Below, in pieces: positions 19,803 to 28,400 of a stretch of DNA of 64,000 nt. Source of the DNA: Chitinophaga pinensis (GTDB taxonomy: Bacteria; Bacteroidota; Bacteroidia; UKL13-3). The DNA lies in NCBI GenBank assembly GCA_945870425.1, contig CAMBSD010000018.1:16053-80052 (forward strand), in the 5' to 3' direction. The notes beneath the pieces are model-generated. The model saw nothing but the letters and a program-made list of their open reading frames with translations. It searched no databases and was not told where the DNA came from. Position numbers and translations under genes: made by a program. Each line of letters starts with the position of its first letter. Position 1 is the stretch's first letter.

Positions 19803-20115
19803 GTATATAAAAATCGTCTAAATGATTTGGGTTAATTGTAATTAATATCTGAACAAAAATACGTTCTATGGTTAAGCATTTGAACAAAAATTTTGTCAAT
19901 AGAAATATAGTATCTCGAATGAACAAACTTATTTTATAAGCCAAATGCAACATCTTAAATTCTGCTAAACATTTCAAAATTTAGGTGAATGGTAGATTTG
20001 GAGAGGTTAAAACGAAAACTTGTTTAGTAAGAATCAAGTTTACATTATTTAGCGTTTATTGAGCGGAGCCGAAATGCCATTTAGACAACGCTCAATGAAC
20101 GTTTCAATTATACCT
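19803..20115. other. 313-bp intergenic region between ABC exporter and lon
   Basis: A hairpin lies just after lon: GCGTTTATTGAGCG at 20052-20065 pairs with CGCTCAATGAACGT at 20089-20102, with two G-T pairs. It has no T tract, so it may be a repeat or a factor-dependent 3' end. The segment GAGCGGAGCCGAAATG at 20061-20076 resembles part of the dispersed GAGCGGAGTCGAGAA repeat. Nothing coding is seen. Confidence 0.5.
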
Positions 20116-22584
20116 TTATTTGTCTTTCTTTTCTTCTTTGATAGCAAGATCAACCGGCTTCTCTACTTTTTCTTCGAGTAAAGCAATATCCAATACTTCA
20201 AGCATGTTTTTTACGTAATGGAAATTTAAATCTCCAAGGTACGACATGTTGATTTCACTAATATCTTTGCGGTTGGCTTCACATAAAATGATATCGGTAA
20301 TACCTGCGCGTTTTGCGGCTAAAATCTTTTCCTTTACCCCTCCAATTGGCAATACTTTACCACGCAAAGTAATCTCACCCGTCATAGCCAATTTAGGCTT
20401 GATTTTCCTTTGGGTGAAGGCAGATGCCAATGATGTCAGCATAGTAATACCCGCTGATGGTCCGTCTTTAGGCACCGCACCTGCAGGTACATGGATATGA
20501 ATGTCGAATGCATCAAAAACTCGTTCATCTATATCCAAATATTGGGCATTGGCCTTTAAGAAAGTAAGGGCCGTTACAGCAGATTCTTTCATTACATCCC
20601 CAAGATGACCGGTTAATGTAAGTTTGCCTTTTCCTCTAATCAGACTACTTTCAACAAAAAGAATTTCACCTCCCACACTTGTCCAGGCTAAACCAGTAAC
20701 TACACCAGCCACTTCATTACCTTGGTAAATTTCTTTTTCAACTCTTTCAACACCCAAAATGGTCTTGATATCATCAGGACTTAATTTCTTCTTGATTTTT
20801 TTCTTGCTTACTTTTTCCTTGGCTATATGTCGGGAAACGCTTGCTATTTGTTTTTCTAAGGCTCTCACTCCGCTTTCACGGGTATAACCTTCAATGATTT
20901 TTTCTATGGCTGCATCAGATAAATCAAAATCTTTGTCCGCTAAACCATGGTTTGCTTTTTGTTTCGGAATCAAATATTTTTTAGCTATTTGAACCTTTTC
21001 TTCCATGGTATATCCATTGATTTCAATAATCTCCATCCTATCAAGCAAAGCAGGTTGAATGGTATCTAAATTATTGGCAGTGGCGATAAACATCACCCTT
21101 GATAAATCATATTCAATTTCTACGTAATTATCATAAAAACTGGCATTTTGTTCAGGATCTAGCACCTCTAACAAAGCACTCGAAGGGTCGCCACGGAAAC
21201 TCGTTTGTATTTTATCAATCTCGTCTAATACAAAAACAGGATTGTTTGTTTTTACTTTCTTTAAATTTTGGATGATACGACCAGGCATAGCACCAATATA
21301 GGTTCTACGGTGGCCTCTTACTTCACTTTCATCATGCAAGCCGCCTAAAGCTATACGGGCATACTTGCGACCCAAAGCCTTCGCAACCGATTTACCCAAA
21401 CTTGTTTTACCTACGCCCGGAGGGCCATACAAGCAAAGAATAGGGCTTTTCATATCGCCTTTAAGCTTTAACACAGCAAGGTATTCAAGGATACGTTGCT
21501 TAATTTTTTCAAGTCCAAAATGGTCTTCATTCAATATGTTTTCAGCTTCGGCTAAGTCGAAATTATCAGTTGTTACATCATTCCAGGGCAAGTCGAGCAA
21601 TAATTGCATATAGCTTATCTGCATCGAATAATCTGGGGCCATTGGATTAATTCTGCGCAACTTGTCAAGTTCTTTGTTGAAAGATTCTGACACATTTTTA
21701 TCCCAGTTTTTTGCTTTGGCGGCTAAAGCTAAGTTTTCAATATCGCGCTCGGGAGAGTCGCCTCCCAATTCCTCTTGAATGGCTCTGATTTGCTGCTGAA
21801 GAAAGAACTCACGTTGCTGTTTGTCCATGTCTCCACGCACTTTGCTTTGAATTTGGTTTTTCAATTCAAGCATTTGCTTTTCCTTGTTCAACTCCTCTAT
21901 AAGCATCATGGCACGCATTTTCAAATCCACAATTTCGAGCATTTGCTGCTTCACCTTGCTTTCGGCATTCATGTTTGACGACACAAAGTTGAGCAAGTAT
22001 TCAGGACTCTTGATGCTTTTTACTGCACTAATGGCCTCTGAGGGTAAGTAGGGATTTAACTCAATAATTGCTGAAGCGGTGTCTTTTATGGTATCCATCA
22101 AAGCAATGGTTTCCTTGTCTTCTGCTGTATTATTGTTTTCAAACTCATGTATTTTGGCTTTGATATATGGTTCAGTGCTAATTACCTCGCCCAATCTAAA
22201 TCTGCGTTTTCCTTGAAGAATAGCGGTGGTGCTTCCATCAGGCATTTTAATCATACGAATGATTTTAGCCACCGTACCCACTTTGTAAATATCAGCCTCT
22301 TGAGGATCTTCCACTTGTTGATCCAGTTGAGCCACTGTTCCAATGGTTTTATCGCCTTTATTGGCATCTCTAATCAATCGAATCGATTTATCTCTTCCAA
22401 CTGTGATAGGTATGACAACACCCGGAAAAAGCACTGTGTTTTTTAGCGGTAATATTGGCAGACTTTCTGGCAAATCTTCCTTATTTATCTCTTCTTCTTG
22501 TTCTTCGCTGAGTAGCGAAATAAAATCCGGCTCCCCCGCATCATCATGTAACATAGATGTTATCAAATAATTATCATTTTCCAT
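20116..22584 (-). CDS. lon: ATP-dependent protease Lon (LonA)
   Basis: An 822-residue cytosolic AAA+ serine protease. The N-terminal LON substrate-binding domain spans about residues 40-245, starting LPILPLKNTVLFPGV. The ATPase shows Walker A YGPPGVGKTS near 388 and Walker B VFVLDEIDKI near 450. The protease domain has the catalytic serine in KDGPSAGITM near 710 and the lysine in IGGVKEKILAAK near 752. It degrades misfolded and regulatory proteins, commonly including antitoxins. A toxin-antitoxin pair lies 200 bp upstream; that may be chance. An acidic N-terminal extension and a Lys-rich C-terminal tail are present. Confidence 0.96.
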   Translation of the reverse strand: MENDNYLITSMLHDDAGEPDFISLLSEEQEEEINKEDLPESLPILPLKNTVLFPGVVIPITVGRDKSIRLIRDANKGDKTIGTVAQLDQQVEDPQEADIYKVGTVAKIIRMIKMPDGSTTAILQGKRRFRLGEVISTEPYIKAKIHEFENNNTAEDKETIALMDTIKDTASAIIELNPYLPSEAISAVKSIKSPEYLLNFVSSNMNAESKVKQQMLEIVDLKMRAMMLIEELNKEKQMLELKNQIQSKVRGDMDKQQREFFLQQQIRAIQEELGGDSPERDIENLALAAKAKNWDKNVSESFNKELDKLRRINPMAPDYSMQISYMQLLLDLPWNDVTTDNFDLAEAENILNEDHFGLEKIKQRILEYLAVLKLKGDMKSPILCLYGPPGVGKTSLGKSVAKALGRKYARIALGGLHDESEVRGHRRTYIGAMPGRIIQNLKKVKTNNPVFVLDEIDKIQTSFRGDPSSALLEVLDPEQNASFYDNYVEIEYDLSRVMFIATANNLDTIQPALLDRMEIIEINGYTMEEKVQIAKKYLIPKQKANHGLADKDFDLSDAAIEKIIEGYTRESGVRALEKQIASVSRHIAKEKVSKKKIKKKLSPDDIKTILGVERVEKEIYQGNEVAGVVTGLAWTSVGGEILFVESSLIRGKGKLTLTGHLGDVMKESAVTALTFLKANAQYLDIDERVFDAFDIHIHVPAGAVPKDGPSAGITMLTSLASAFTQRKIKPKLAMTGEITLRGKVLPIGGVKEKILAAKRAGITDIILCEANRKDISEINMSYLGDLNFHYVKNMLEVLDIALLEEKVEKPVDLAIKEEKKDK

Positions 22585-22595
22585 ACGTCCTTTTG

Positions 22596-22628
22596 CAAAT
22601 CTAAAGTCTCTTACTAAGTCAATTCAAA
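22596..22628 (-). promoter_or_regulatory. predicted lon promoter
   Basis: Minus strand: TTTG at 22625-22628, 21-bp spacer, TAGATTTG at 22596-22603. This matches the Bacteroidota -33/-7 consensus. It lies 11 bp upstream of the lon ATG, so the 5' leader would be very short. Confidence 0.5.
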
Positions 22629-22798
22629 TGCCAGAAGCACTTGTACCGAACATTTGAAAGCGTTTTTTCAAATAAAGCAAAAATTAGGCGGATAATTTTG
22701 TAAAGAAATGGAGGAGGGATGTAGTTCAACTTGTCTATTTATTTGAAGCAAATGCTGAAATGTATTTGATTGGATAAAATCGTTTTTTGATTTTATTC

Positions 22799-23296
22799 TC
22801 AATTAAACAATTGGTCAAGTGTTTTGATGGCAATAAACATTTTCCCGCTATCTGGTAATTTTATGAAATCGTATTTTTTATAAAACATTTCTGCAGCATG
22901 GTCAATTGGGTCAACAACCACAGCAAAAGAGCCCATTTCCTTCGAAAGTTCATGGCTTCTTTTTAAAGCGTCTATTAGCAATATTTTGCCTATGCCTTTA
23001 CCTTGTTGTTCTTTATTTATTGCTAACCTTCCTAGCAGGGTGGTTGGTATTGATTTATATGACTTAGGCAATTTCTTTTGAATTTCTTCTGTAAAACTAT
23101 TTAGTGAAATGCTATTATTTGAGAGTGTATAATATCCCAATATTTGATTTGTAGAACTATCAGCTATAATGAAGCAAGCAGATAACTTCCTTTTCATGTC
23201 TTGTCCTGCTTGATGTTTCAGATAATTGTTTAATTGGTCATTTCCACAATCAAAGTCATCCCTTCTGTGCTTTTTGTCCAATATTTCAATTTTCAT
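22799..23296 (-). CDS. GNAT acetyltransferase toxin (TacT/AtaT-like)
   Basis: A 165-residue GCN5-related acetyltransferase. The start HRRDDFDCGNDQLNNYL is diagnostic of the toxin branch (compare F-x-C-G-x2-x-L-N-x-Y/W-L). The acetyl-CoA loop is EQQGKGIGKILL near residue 96, and a conserved Tyr (FYKKYDFIKL near 141) acts as catalytic base. Toxins of this type acetylate the amino group of charged tRNAs and block translation. The gene begins 1 bp after the antitoxin stop, the standard order for these modules. The tRNA target is unknown. Confidence 0.88.
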   Translation of the reverse strand: MKIEILDKKHRRDDFDCGNDQLNNYLKHQAGQDMKRKLSACFIIADSSTNQILGYYTLSNNSISLNSFTEEIQKKLPKSYKSIPTTLLGRLAINKEQQGKGIGKILLIDALKRSHELSKEMGSFAVVVDPIDHAAEMFYKKYDFIKLPDSGKMFIAIKTLDQLFN

Positions 23297-23297
23297 T

Positions 23298-23588
23298 CTA
23301 ATGAGATTTTGAAGTGAAATCTTCGTAATCTTTCAATGCATTTTTGAGACTTGTTGAAGGCTTTTTAGCTTTAGTGATAGCATTAAAAAAAATCTCGGCA
23401 TCATTTTCAGTAGCGATGATTAGTTCATTTTCTTGGATAATTTTCTTTGCTTTTTCTTGCACGGTAAGAATGATAAAGTCTGTTAGATTTCTATACCCAC
23501 CCAAAATTGCGGCCTTTTCAAACAAAAGCTTTTGTTCCTTTGGAAGTCTGGCATCAAATCGGGATATATCTTTTATGGCAATGCTCAT
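23298..23588 (-). CDS. DUF1778 (TacA-like) ribbon-helix-helix antitoxin
   Basis: A 96-residue antitoxin. The N-terminal ribbon-helix-helix part (SRFDARLPKEQKLLFEKAAILGGYRNLTDFII, residues 9-40) should bind the operator, and the C-terminal part (about 50-96) should wrap the toxin. RLPKEQK and the LTDFI helix are typical of DUF1778. The operon promoter overlaps two palindromes (23598-23630), as expected for autoregulation. It is cotranscribed with the GNAT toxin at 22799. Confidence 0.85.
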   Translation of the reverse strand: MSIAIKDISRFDARLPKEQKLLFEKAAILGGYRNLTDFIILTVQEKAKKIIQENELIIATENDAEIFFNAITKAKKPSTSLKNALKDYEDFTSKSH

Positions 23589-23597
23589 AAATTTAAA

Positions 23598-23637
23598 TGT
23601 TTAAACAAATGTACTGAAAAAATACGTACACTGTCAA
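23598..23637 (-). promoter_or_regulatory. promoter and operator of the toxin-antitoxin operon
   Basis: Minus strand: TTGAC at 23633-23637 and TACATTTG at 23606-23613 form a good Bacteroidota promoter. A perfect palindrome TGTTTAAACA (23598-23607) and the inverted pair TGTAC/GTACA (23610-23614 and 23626-23630) overlap the -7 element and spacer. They are plausible sites for the ribbon-helix-helix antitoxin. Confidence 0.6.
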
Positions 23638-23674
23638 GATATGTTTTAAAATATTGAATTAAACAAAAATCTAA

Positions 23675-24409
23675 TTAATCCCTATCATACAAATCCCTTA
23701 TAGCCACTGATGCCACCGTGCAGCCAAATACGGTAGGCATATAGCTTATGGTGCCCACCACTGATTTCTTTTTGGTATCATTGGGTGTTCTTACCACTTG
23801 GTATTGTGGTTTGGCTTCCTCGGGTGAGAAAACCACCTTTAATCCTTTATATATGCCCAATCGGTGCAAGTATTTACGTACATATTTAGCCAAATGACAA
23901 TTGTAACTTTCGCTAATATCAGCCACACGTAATTGTGTTGGGTCCACCTTTGAACCCGCGCCCATGGAGCTAATGATAGGTACATTTCTATCGATACAAG
24001 CTTTAATAAAATACACCTTTGGAGATAAAGTATCAATGCAATCAAGGGCATAATCAAAATTGCCTTCTTCCACTATCTTCTTGGTCATTTCGTCCTTGAT
24101 GTAAATAGGCAGAACTGTTAAATCTAAATCGGGATTTATGTCTAATAATCTTTGGCCTAAAACCTCTGCTTTTATTTTTTGCTCTGTGCTACTTAGCGCA
24201 GCCAATTGACGATTTCTATTGGTTGGATCAACGGTATCTGCATCCACTATGGTCATTTTGCCAACACCACTGCGTGCAATCATTTCGGCAGCAATGCCAC
24301 CCACACCGCCAAGGCCTACTACCAATACATTTGAATTAACCAATTTGTTTAATTTATCAGGGCCTAGTAATAACTCTGTGCGGCCCATCCAAGGCTTAAC
24401 TTCCTTCAT
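23675..24409 (-). CDS. tcdA: tRNA threonylcarbamoyladenosine dehydratase
   Basis: A 244-residue E1-like ATP-dependent enzyme that cyclises the t6A modification at position 37 of tRNAs to ct6A. The nucleotide-binding motif is VVGLGGVGGIAAE at about residues 30-42, followed by DADTVDPTNRNRQ near 56. DCIDTLSPK near 122 and the C-terminal VGTISYMPTVFG near 221 are also typical. The catalytic-type cysteine is probably in YNCHLAKYVRK near 168. It lies 3 bp downstream of the TatD-like gene, so both are likely in one operon. Confidence 0.88.
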   Translation of the reverse strand: MKEVKPWMGRTELLLGPDKLNKLVNSNVLVVGLGGVGGIAAEMIARSGVGKMTIVDADTVDPTNRNRQLAALSSTEQKIKAEVLGQRLLDINPDLDLTVLPIYIKDEMTKKIVEEGNFDYALDCIDTLSPKVYFIKACIDRNVPIISSMGAGSKVDPTQLRVADISESYNCHLAKYVRKYLHRLGIYKGLKVVFSPEEAKPQYQVVRTPNDTKKKSVVGTISYMPTVFGCTVASVAIRDLYDRD

Positions 24410-24412
24410 ATT

Positions 24413-25072
24413 TTATCTCAAGTTTAATTTGAAAATGTCTGCGAATGTAATGTACAATTGCTTTTTTATCACCTCTTCATCCAACTGTTTAAATAAAGCA
24501 TATTGCTTATAAATCTCTTTTATGGTATAGTTTGAATTGTCCGTTTCAAGCAGTGTGCGTTCTAAAGGAATGGTTTTGATGCTTTTTACATAAGCCTCAT
24601 CAGTTTGAAACAAATGCTTGCCAAAGGAGAAAAATACATTATCATATTTTAACAATTGCTTGCTTTGTTCTTCGCTGCCTTTATAACCATGTAGTAAAAA
24701 TATGGCTTGGCTGCTTTTAATGAAGGGCTGCAATTCATTATAAGCCCTTACACAATGAATGACGAGGGGCTTACCCGTCATTTCAGCCCAATTTACATGT
24801 GTCTGAAGAACGCTTTTTTGAAGCTCAAGGTCAGTTTGTATGGCTTTGTCTAATCCACATTCGCCAATGGCCCAAACGTTTTCTTGCTTTAAATTCAGTT
24901 CTATTTGGCTCATCAACTCAGGGCTATAATACCTATCAATAAGCCAAGGATGGAGACCACACGAAACGGGATACTGCGTGTCAGTATGCCTGTGGTAGGC
25001 ATTTCTGATGGATATCTCGTCCTCATAGGGTGCCTTACGATGTGTATGTATATTGATGTAGTGTTCTGTCAA
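24413..25072 (-). CDS. TatD family metal-dependent hydrolase
   Basis: A 219-residue TIM-barrel hydrolase. Metal ligands are visible as NIHTHR (residues 7-12), WAIGECGLD near 68, VIHCVRAYNE near 103, LLHGYKGS near 128 and LLETDNS near 173. TatD proteins act as metal-dependent DNases or nucleases and in proofreading of D-aminoacyl-tRNA. At 219 residues it is shorter than E. coli TatD (about 260), as in other Bacteroidota members. It precedes tcdA by 3 bp, so both are probably co-transcribed. Confidence 0.82.
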   Translation of the reverse strand: MTEHYINIHTHRKAPYEDEISIRNAYHRHTDTQYPVSCGLHPWLIDRYYSPELMSQIELNLKQENVWAIGECGLDKAIQTDLELQKSVLQTHVNWAEMTGKPLVIHCVRAYNELQPFIKSSQAIFLLHGYKGSEEQSKQLLKYDNVFFSFGKHLFQTDEAYVKSIKTIPLERTLLETDNSNYTIKEIYKQYALFKQLDEEVIKKQLYITFADIFKLNLR

Positions 25073-25139
25073 AATGCTGTTAACAAATTAGTTTTTTTCT
25101 AATTGGCTATCAATTAACATTGCAAATAAAATTAATAGC

Positions 25140-25790
25140 ATGGAATTATTAGAAATATTAAAGGAATTACTTACAAATACCAAAGGATTTTTAGAGCAAT
25201 TTGTAAGCGATCATGGCATGTGGCTATATGCTTTACTTTTTTTAATTGTGTTTTGCGAAACAGGTTTAGTGGTATTGCCTTTGCTTCCTGGTGATTCTTT
25301 GTTGTTTACCGCAGGCGTTTTGGCTGGTAATGCAAACAACAATCTGAATGTGTTTGCCATCATTATTTTATTAATTATTGCAGCCTTGCTAGGGGATAAT
25401 ACCAATTACTTTATTGGACGATATTTGGCTAAAAAAGGTGAGGGTGGAAAATTGTTTGGCATATTTACCATCAAAAAAGAATACCTTGAAAAAACAGAAT
25501 CTTTCTATGAAAAACATGGTTCAAAAACCATCATCTTAGCTCGCTTCGTTCCGATTGTTCGAACATTTGCCCCTTTTGTGGCAGGTATTGGAAGCATGCA
25601 ATACACACGTTATATTTCATATTGTATTATGGGTGCCATTCTTTGGGTGGGCTCTATCACATTGGCTGGTTACTTCTTGGGTAGCAACGAGTGGATACAG
25701 CATAATTTCGAAAAAGTGGTATTGGGAATCGTTGCGGCATCATTGTTGCCTGTAGTGTTTCAGTTTATCAAACACAAACTTGCTAAATAG
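25140..25790 (+). CDS. DedA family membrane protein
   Basis: A 216-residue inner-membrane protein. The signatures are FCETGLVVLPLLPGDSLLF near residue 39, NYFIGRYLAKKG near 88 and ILARFVPIVRTFAPFVAGIG near 131. DedA proteins are implicated in flipping undecaprenyl phosphate or phospholipids and in maintaining the membrane potential. The conserved Glu and the Arg in ARFVPIVR, needed in characterised homologues, are both present. The 3' end overlaps the next gene, which starts with TTG at 25780. Confidence 0.88.
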   Translation: MELLEILKELLTNTKGFLEQFVSDHGMWLYALLFLIVFCETGLVVLPLLPGDSLLFTAGVLAGNANNNLNVFAIIILLIIAALLGDNTNYFIGRYLAKKGEGGKLFGIFTIKKEYLEKTESFYEKHGSKTIILARFVPIVRTFAPFVAGIGSMQYTRYISYCIMGAILWVGSITLAGYFLGSNEWIQHNFEKVVLGIVAASLLPVVFQFIKHKLAK

Positions 25791-26535
25791 TAGAAATTCA
25801 TATTATAGCTTTTTTCTCTTTTTTGCTTTATTTTTTTACCTTCAAAAAGCAAATGCTGAACGCAATCCTGGTCATTGTAGTTTGAAAGACGCGGTCAATG
25901 GGCGCAACTTTCTAGAGCTCAATCCTAATACTTATTTTGAATCAGTGGATGTGAATGCATCATGGGTTAGGGTGGCGGTAAAAGCTTGGGTAGACAAAGC
26001 GAATATGTATGAAGATGTGCAGATTTATCGCAATGCCAGGTTGAGAGATAGCGCAGGGAAGGTGCTAGCCATCGCCAGTATTGACTTTACACCGACTAAA
26101 AGCATTTCTGAAAATGATTCTCAAGTGTACATGATGATATATGGCTACTTGGAAAAAGACTGTATTGATTTACAGTCTATACCCGAATTGGAGTTAAGCA
26201 AGATCTTATTACAAATCCAAAAGAATGCTAAGATTGATACTTTTCAAGTGTTTTTAAATAGGTTTGGTTTTAAAAATTTCTATGAAGAAAATGATTATGT
26301 TTCCTATCTCATCACCGAACCTGATTTTATAAGTCAATCTGAAACTCCTCGCATATTGATGGTGTTTTTCAAAAGCGAATTGATTGCCATTTTTCACACA
26401 CGCAGTATCAAAGTTGAAATTTATGATTCAATAGAAATGGGCAAACAATACAAGCTCATATTCAATTCCAAATTCACAGAACATACCAAAAACCAAATGC
26501 TCAAGATATTTAGGAGTAAAGTGGAGAAATACTAG
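25780..26535 (+). CDS. hypothetical exported protein
   Basis: A 251-residue protein that I do not recognise. There is no ATG near the 5' end; the best start is a TTG at 25780 overlapping the DedA stop region. A signal peptide follows (SYYSFFLFFALFFYLQ, cleavage after NAEA). The mature part has alternating beta-type segments, two cysteines (HCSLKD and KDCIDL) and no clear motif. The overlap suggests co-transcription with the DedA gene. The start codon is uncertain. Confidence 0.6.
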   Translation: MLNSRNSYYSFFLFFALFFYLQKANAERNPGHCSLKDAVNGRNFLELNPNTYFESVDVNASWVRVAVKAWVDKANMYEDVQIYRNARLRDSAGKVLAIASIDFTPTKSISENDSQVYMMIYGYLEKDCIDLQSIPELELSKILLQIQKNAKIDTFQVFLNRFGFKNFYEENDYVSYLITEPDFISQSETPRILMVFFKSELIAIFHTRSIKVEIYDSIEMGKQYKLIFNSKFTEHTKNQMLKIFRSKVEKY

Positions 26536-26541
26536 AATTGG

Positions 26542-26564
26542 AGGATAGAGGATTTAGGCAAGAG
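26542..26564 (-). repeat. 23-bp dispersed repeat, inverted copy of 17897-17919
   Basis: This 23-bp segment is the exact reverse complement of 17897-17919. It directly follows the stop of the gene ending at 26535. Confidence 0.7.
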
Positions 26565-26706
26565 GCATTAGGGTTTTCTATACTGCCATTTAACTTCGCG
26601 TAGGATAACAAACATTACAAATAATAAATTAATACTACTTAGTGAACCCTATGTTGTAAATTCTGTATGTCTCTGTGGTTTAATAACATTGACTTTTTTG
26701 CTAAAC

Positions 26707-28365
26707 CTAATTCAGGTATTTACCTGCTATTGGAACTCTTCTTCCATAACCAAATGCCTTGCTTGAGATACGAATGACAGGAGGTGCTTGCCAACGTTTC
26801 CACTCATTCATGTTCACCATGCGAAGTATACGTTTTACCAAAGCCTCGTCAAAGCCAGCTGCTATAATCTCTTTTGGCCCTTTTCGCTCTTCTACATATA
26901 GGAATAATATTTTATCCAGTATATCATAATCAGGCAGGGAATCTGAATCTTTTTGATTGGGTCTTAATTCTGCCGATGGTTCTTTGGTTAATATATTGCT
27001 TGGAATTATTTCTTTCTCACTGTTAATAAATCTGCAAAGTTCAAACACTTCTGTTTTGTATAAATCACCAATTACGGATAAGCCTCCACACATATCGCCA
27101 TACAAAGTGCCATATCCTACAGCCAATTCACTTTTATTGGTGGTGTTAAGCAAAATATAACCAAACTTATTGCTCATGGCCATTAATATAATGCCTCTTG
27201 AACGTGATTGCATATTCTCTTCAGTCAAACCAAATGGTGTGTCCTTAAAGTGTGAAGCTAAAGTATTTTGCAGAGCATTAAAAGTATTTTCAATAGAGAT
27301 GGTTTCGTATGAAACACCTAGGTTTTTAGCAAGTGCTACTGAATCGCTGATAGAATGATCAGAAGAAAATTCAGAAGGTAATAAAACTGCTTTCACATTT
27401 TCAGGTCCTAAGGCTTTTGAAGCAAGGTATAGCACCAATGCAGAATCAATACCACCTGATAAACCAAGGATGGCTTTGGTAAATCCTAGTTTGTGGAAAT
27501 ACTCTCTTATCCCAAGTACCAATGCTGATTCAATATTTTCAAATTTCGAATGAAGTCTCTCGACTCCGCTCGAGATGACAATGTTATTTAAAACTTCGCA
27601 TTCCCCATTTCGCATTTCGCACTCCAATAAGTCTTCTTCAAAGTACTTGGCCTCTGCAATCAGCTTTCCTTCTGCATCTGTAATACAACTGCCACCATCA
27701 AAAATCATGTGTGTTTGTCCACCAATATGGTTTACATACAATACAGGTAGATGGTATTTGAGTGCGTTGTTACGCAAAACTTCTTGACGGGTTTGTATCT
27801 GTGTTTTGCTAAATGGCGAAGCCGCTATATTGATAATGAAATTAGGATTTTGTTTAATCAATTCATCCATGGGAGTTTGGATGTAAAGCGGATTTTCATT
27901 CAAATTCCAAAGGTCTTCGCAGATGGTTAATGCTATTTTGCTGCCTTTATATTCAATCACATTGAATTGTCTATTGGGCTCAAAATATCTATATTCATCA
28001 AACACATCATAATTTGGAAGGAGTGTTTTATCCGTTATGTGTTGCACTTTTCCATCGGCTAAAAAGTAAGCCGAGTTATATAAGTCTTTGCCTTCTACTA
28101 CTGGGTTTACCCTCGGTGAACCTACAATCGCGGCTATTCCATCTAAACAATGATGGGCTATTTTCTCTACATTTTCTCTGCAAAGCTCAATGAAATCTTT
28201 AAATTCAAGAAAGTCGCGGGCTGGATAACCGCAAACTGCCAATTCAGAAAAAACAATTAAATCTACTCCATTGCTTTTGGCTTTATTCAAAGCCTCAATC
28301 ATTTTAGAAGTATTATGATCGAAATTACCCGTATGATAATTGAGTTGTGCTAAAGCTATTTTCAA
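26707..28365 (-). CDS. nadE: glutamine-dependent NAD+ synthetase
   Basis: A 552-residue two-domain enzyme that makes NAD from deamido-NAD, ATP and glutamine. The N-terminal nitrilase-type glutaminase (about residues 1-245) has the Glu in FSELAVCGYP, the Lys in DKTLLPNYDVFDE and the Cys in LTICEDLW. The C-terminal synthetase starts near 285, with the PP-loop GLSGGIDSALV near 300 and KSELAVGYGTLYGD near 412. Between the domains, residues about 248-272 are encoded by short dispersed repeats inserted in frame (27556-27625). The linker tolerates this, so the enzyme is probably active. The barrel gene at 28401 ends 35 bp upstream, and gldB lies beyond it; nadE near gldB is a common Bacteroidota arrangement. 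Confidence 0.93.
   Translation of the reverse strand: MKIALAQLNYHTGNFDHNTSKMIEALNKAKSNGVDLIVFSELAVCGYPARDFLEFKDFIELCRENVEKIAHHCLDGIAAIVGSPRVNPVVEGKDLYNSAYFLADGKVQHITDKTLLPNYDVFDEYRYFEPNRQFNVIEYKGSKIALTICEDLWNLNENPLYIQTPMDELIKQNPNFIINIAASPFSKTQIQTRQEVLRNNALKYHLPVLYVNHIGGQTHMIFDGGSCITDAEGKLIAEAKYFEEDLLECEMRNGECEVLNNIVISSGVERLHSKFENIESALVLGIREYFHKLGFTKAILGLSGGIDSALVLYLASKALGPENVKAVLLPSEFSSDHSISDSVALAKNLGVSYETISIENTFNALQNTLASHFKDTPFGLTEENMQSRSRGIILMAMSNKFGYILLNTTNKSELAVGYGTLYGDMCGGLSVIGDLYKTEVFELCRFINSEKEIIPSNILTKEPSAELRPNQKDSDSLPDYDILDKILFLYVEERKGPKEIIAAGFDEALVKRILRMVNMNEWKRWQAPPVIRISSKAFGYGRRVPIAGKYLN
27556..27625. repeat. dispersed repeat elements inside the nadE reading frame
   Basis: 27556-27580 contains CTCTCGACTCCGCTCGAGAT, the dispersed repeat also found between genes at 30962, 33491 and 54948. 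Next to it, 27591-27625 is a low-complexity run of TTCGCATTTCGC-like units. Both are read in frame in nadE as part of the interdomain linker. Confidence 0.7.
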
Positions 28366-28400
28366 TGCAATAAATTGAAAGTGAATTATTCAAACAAAAA

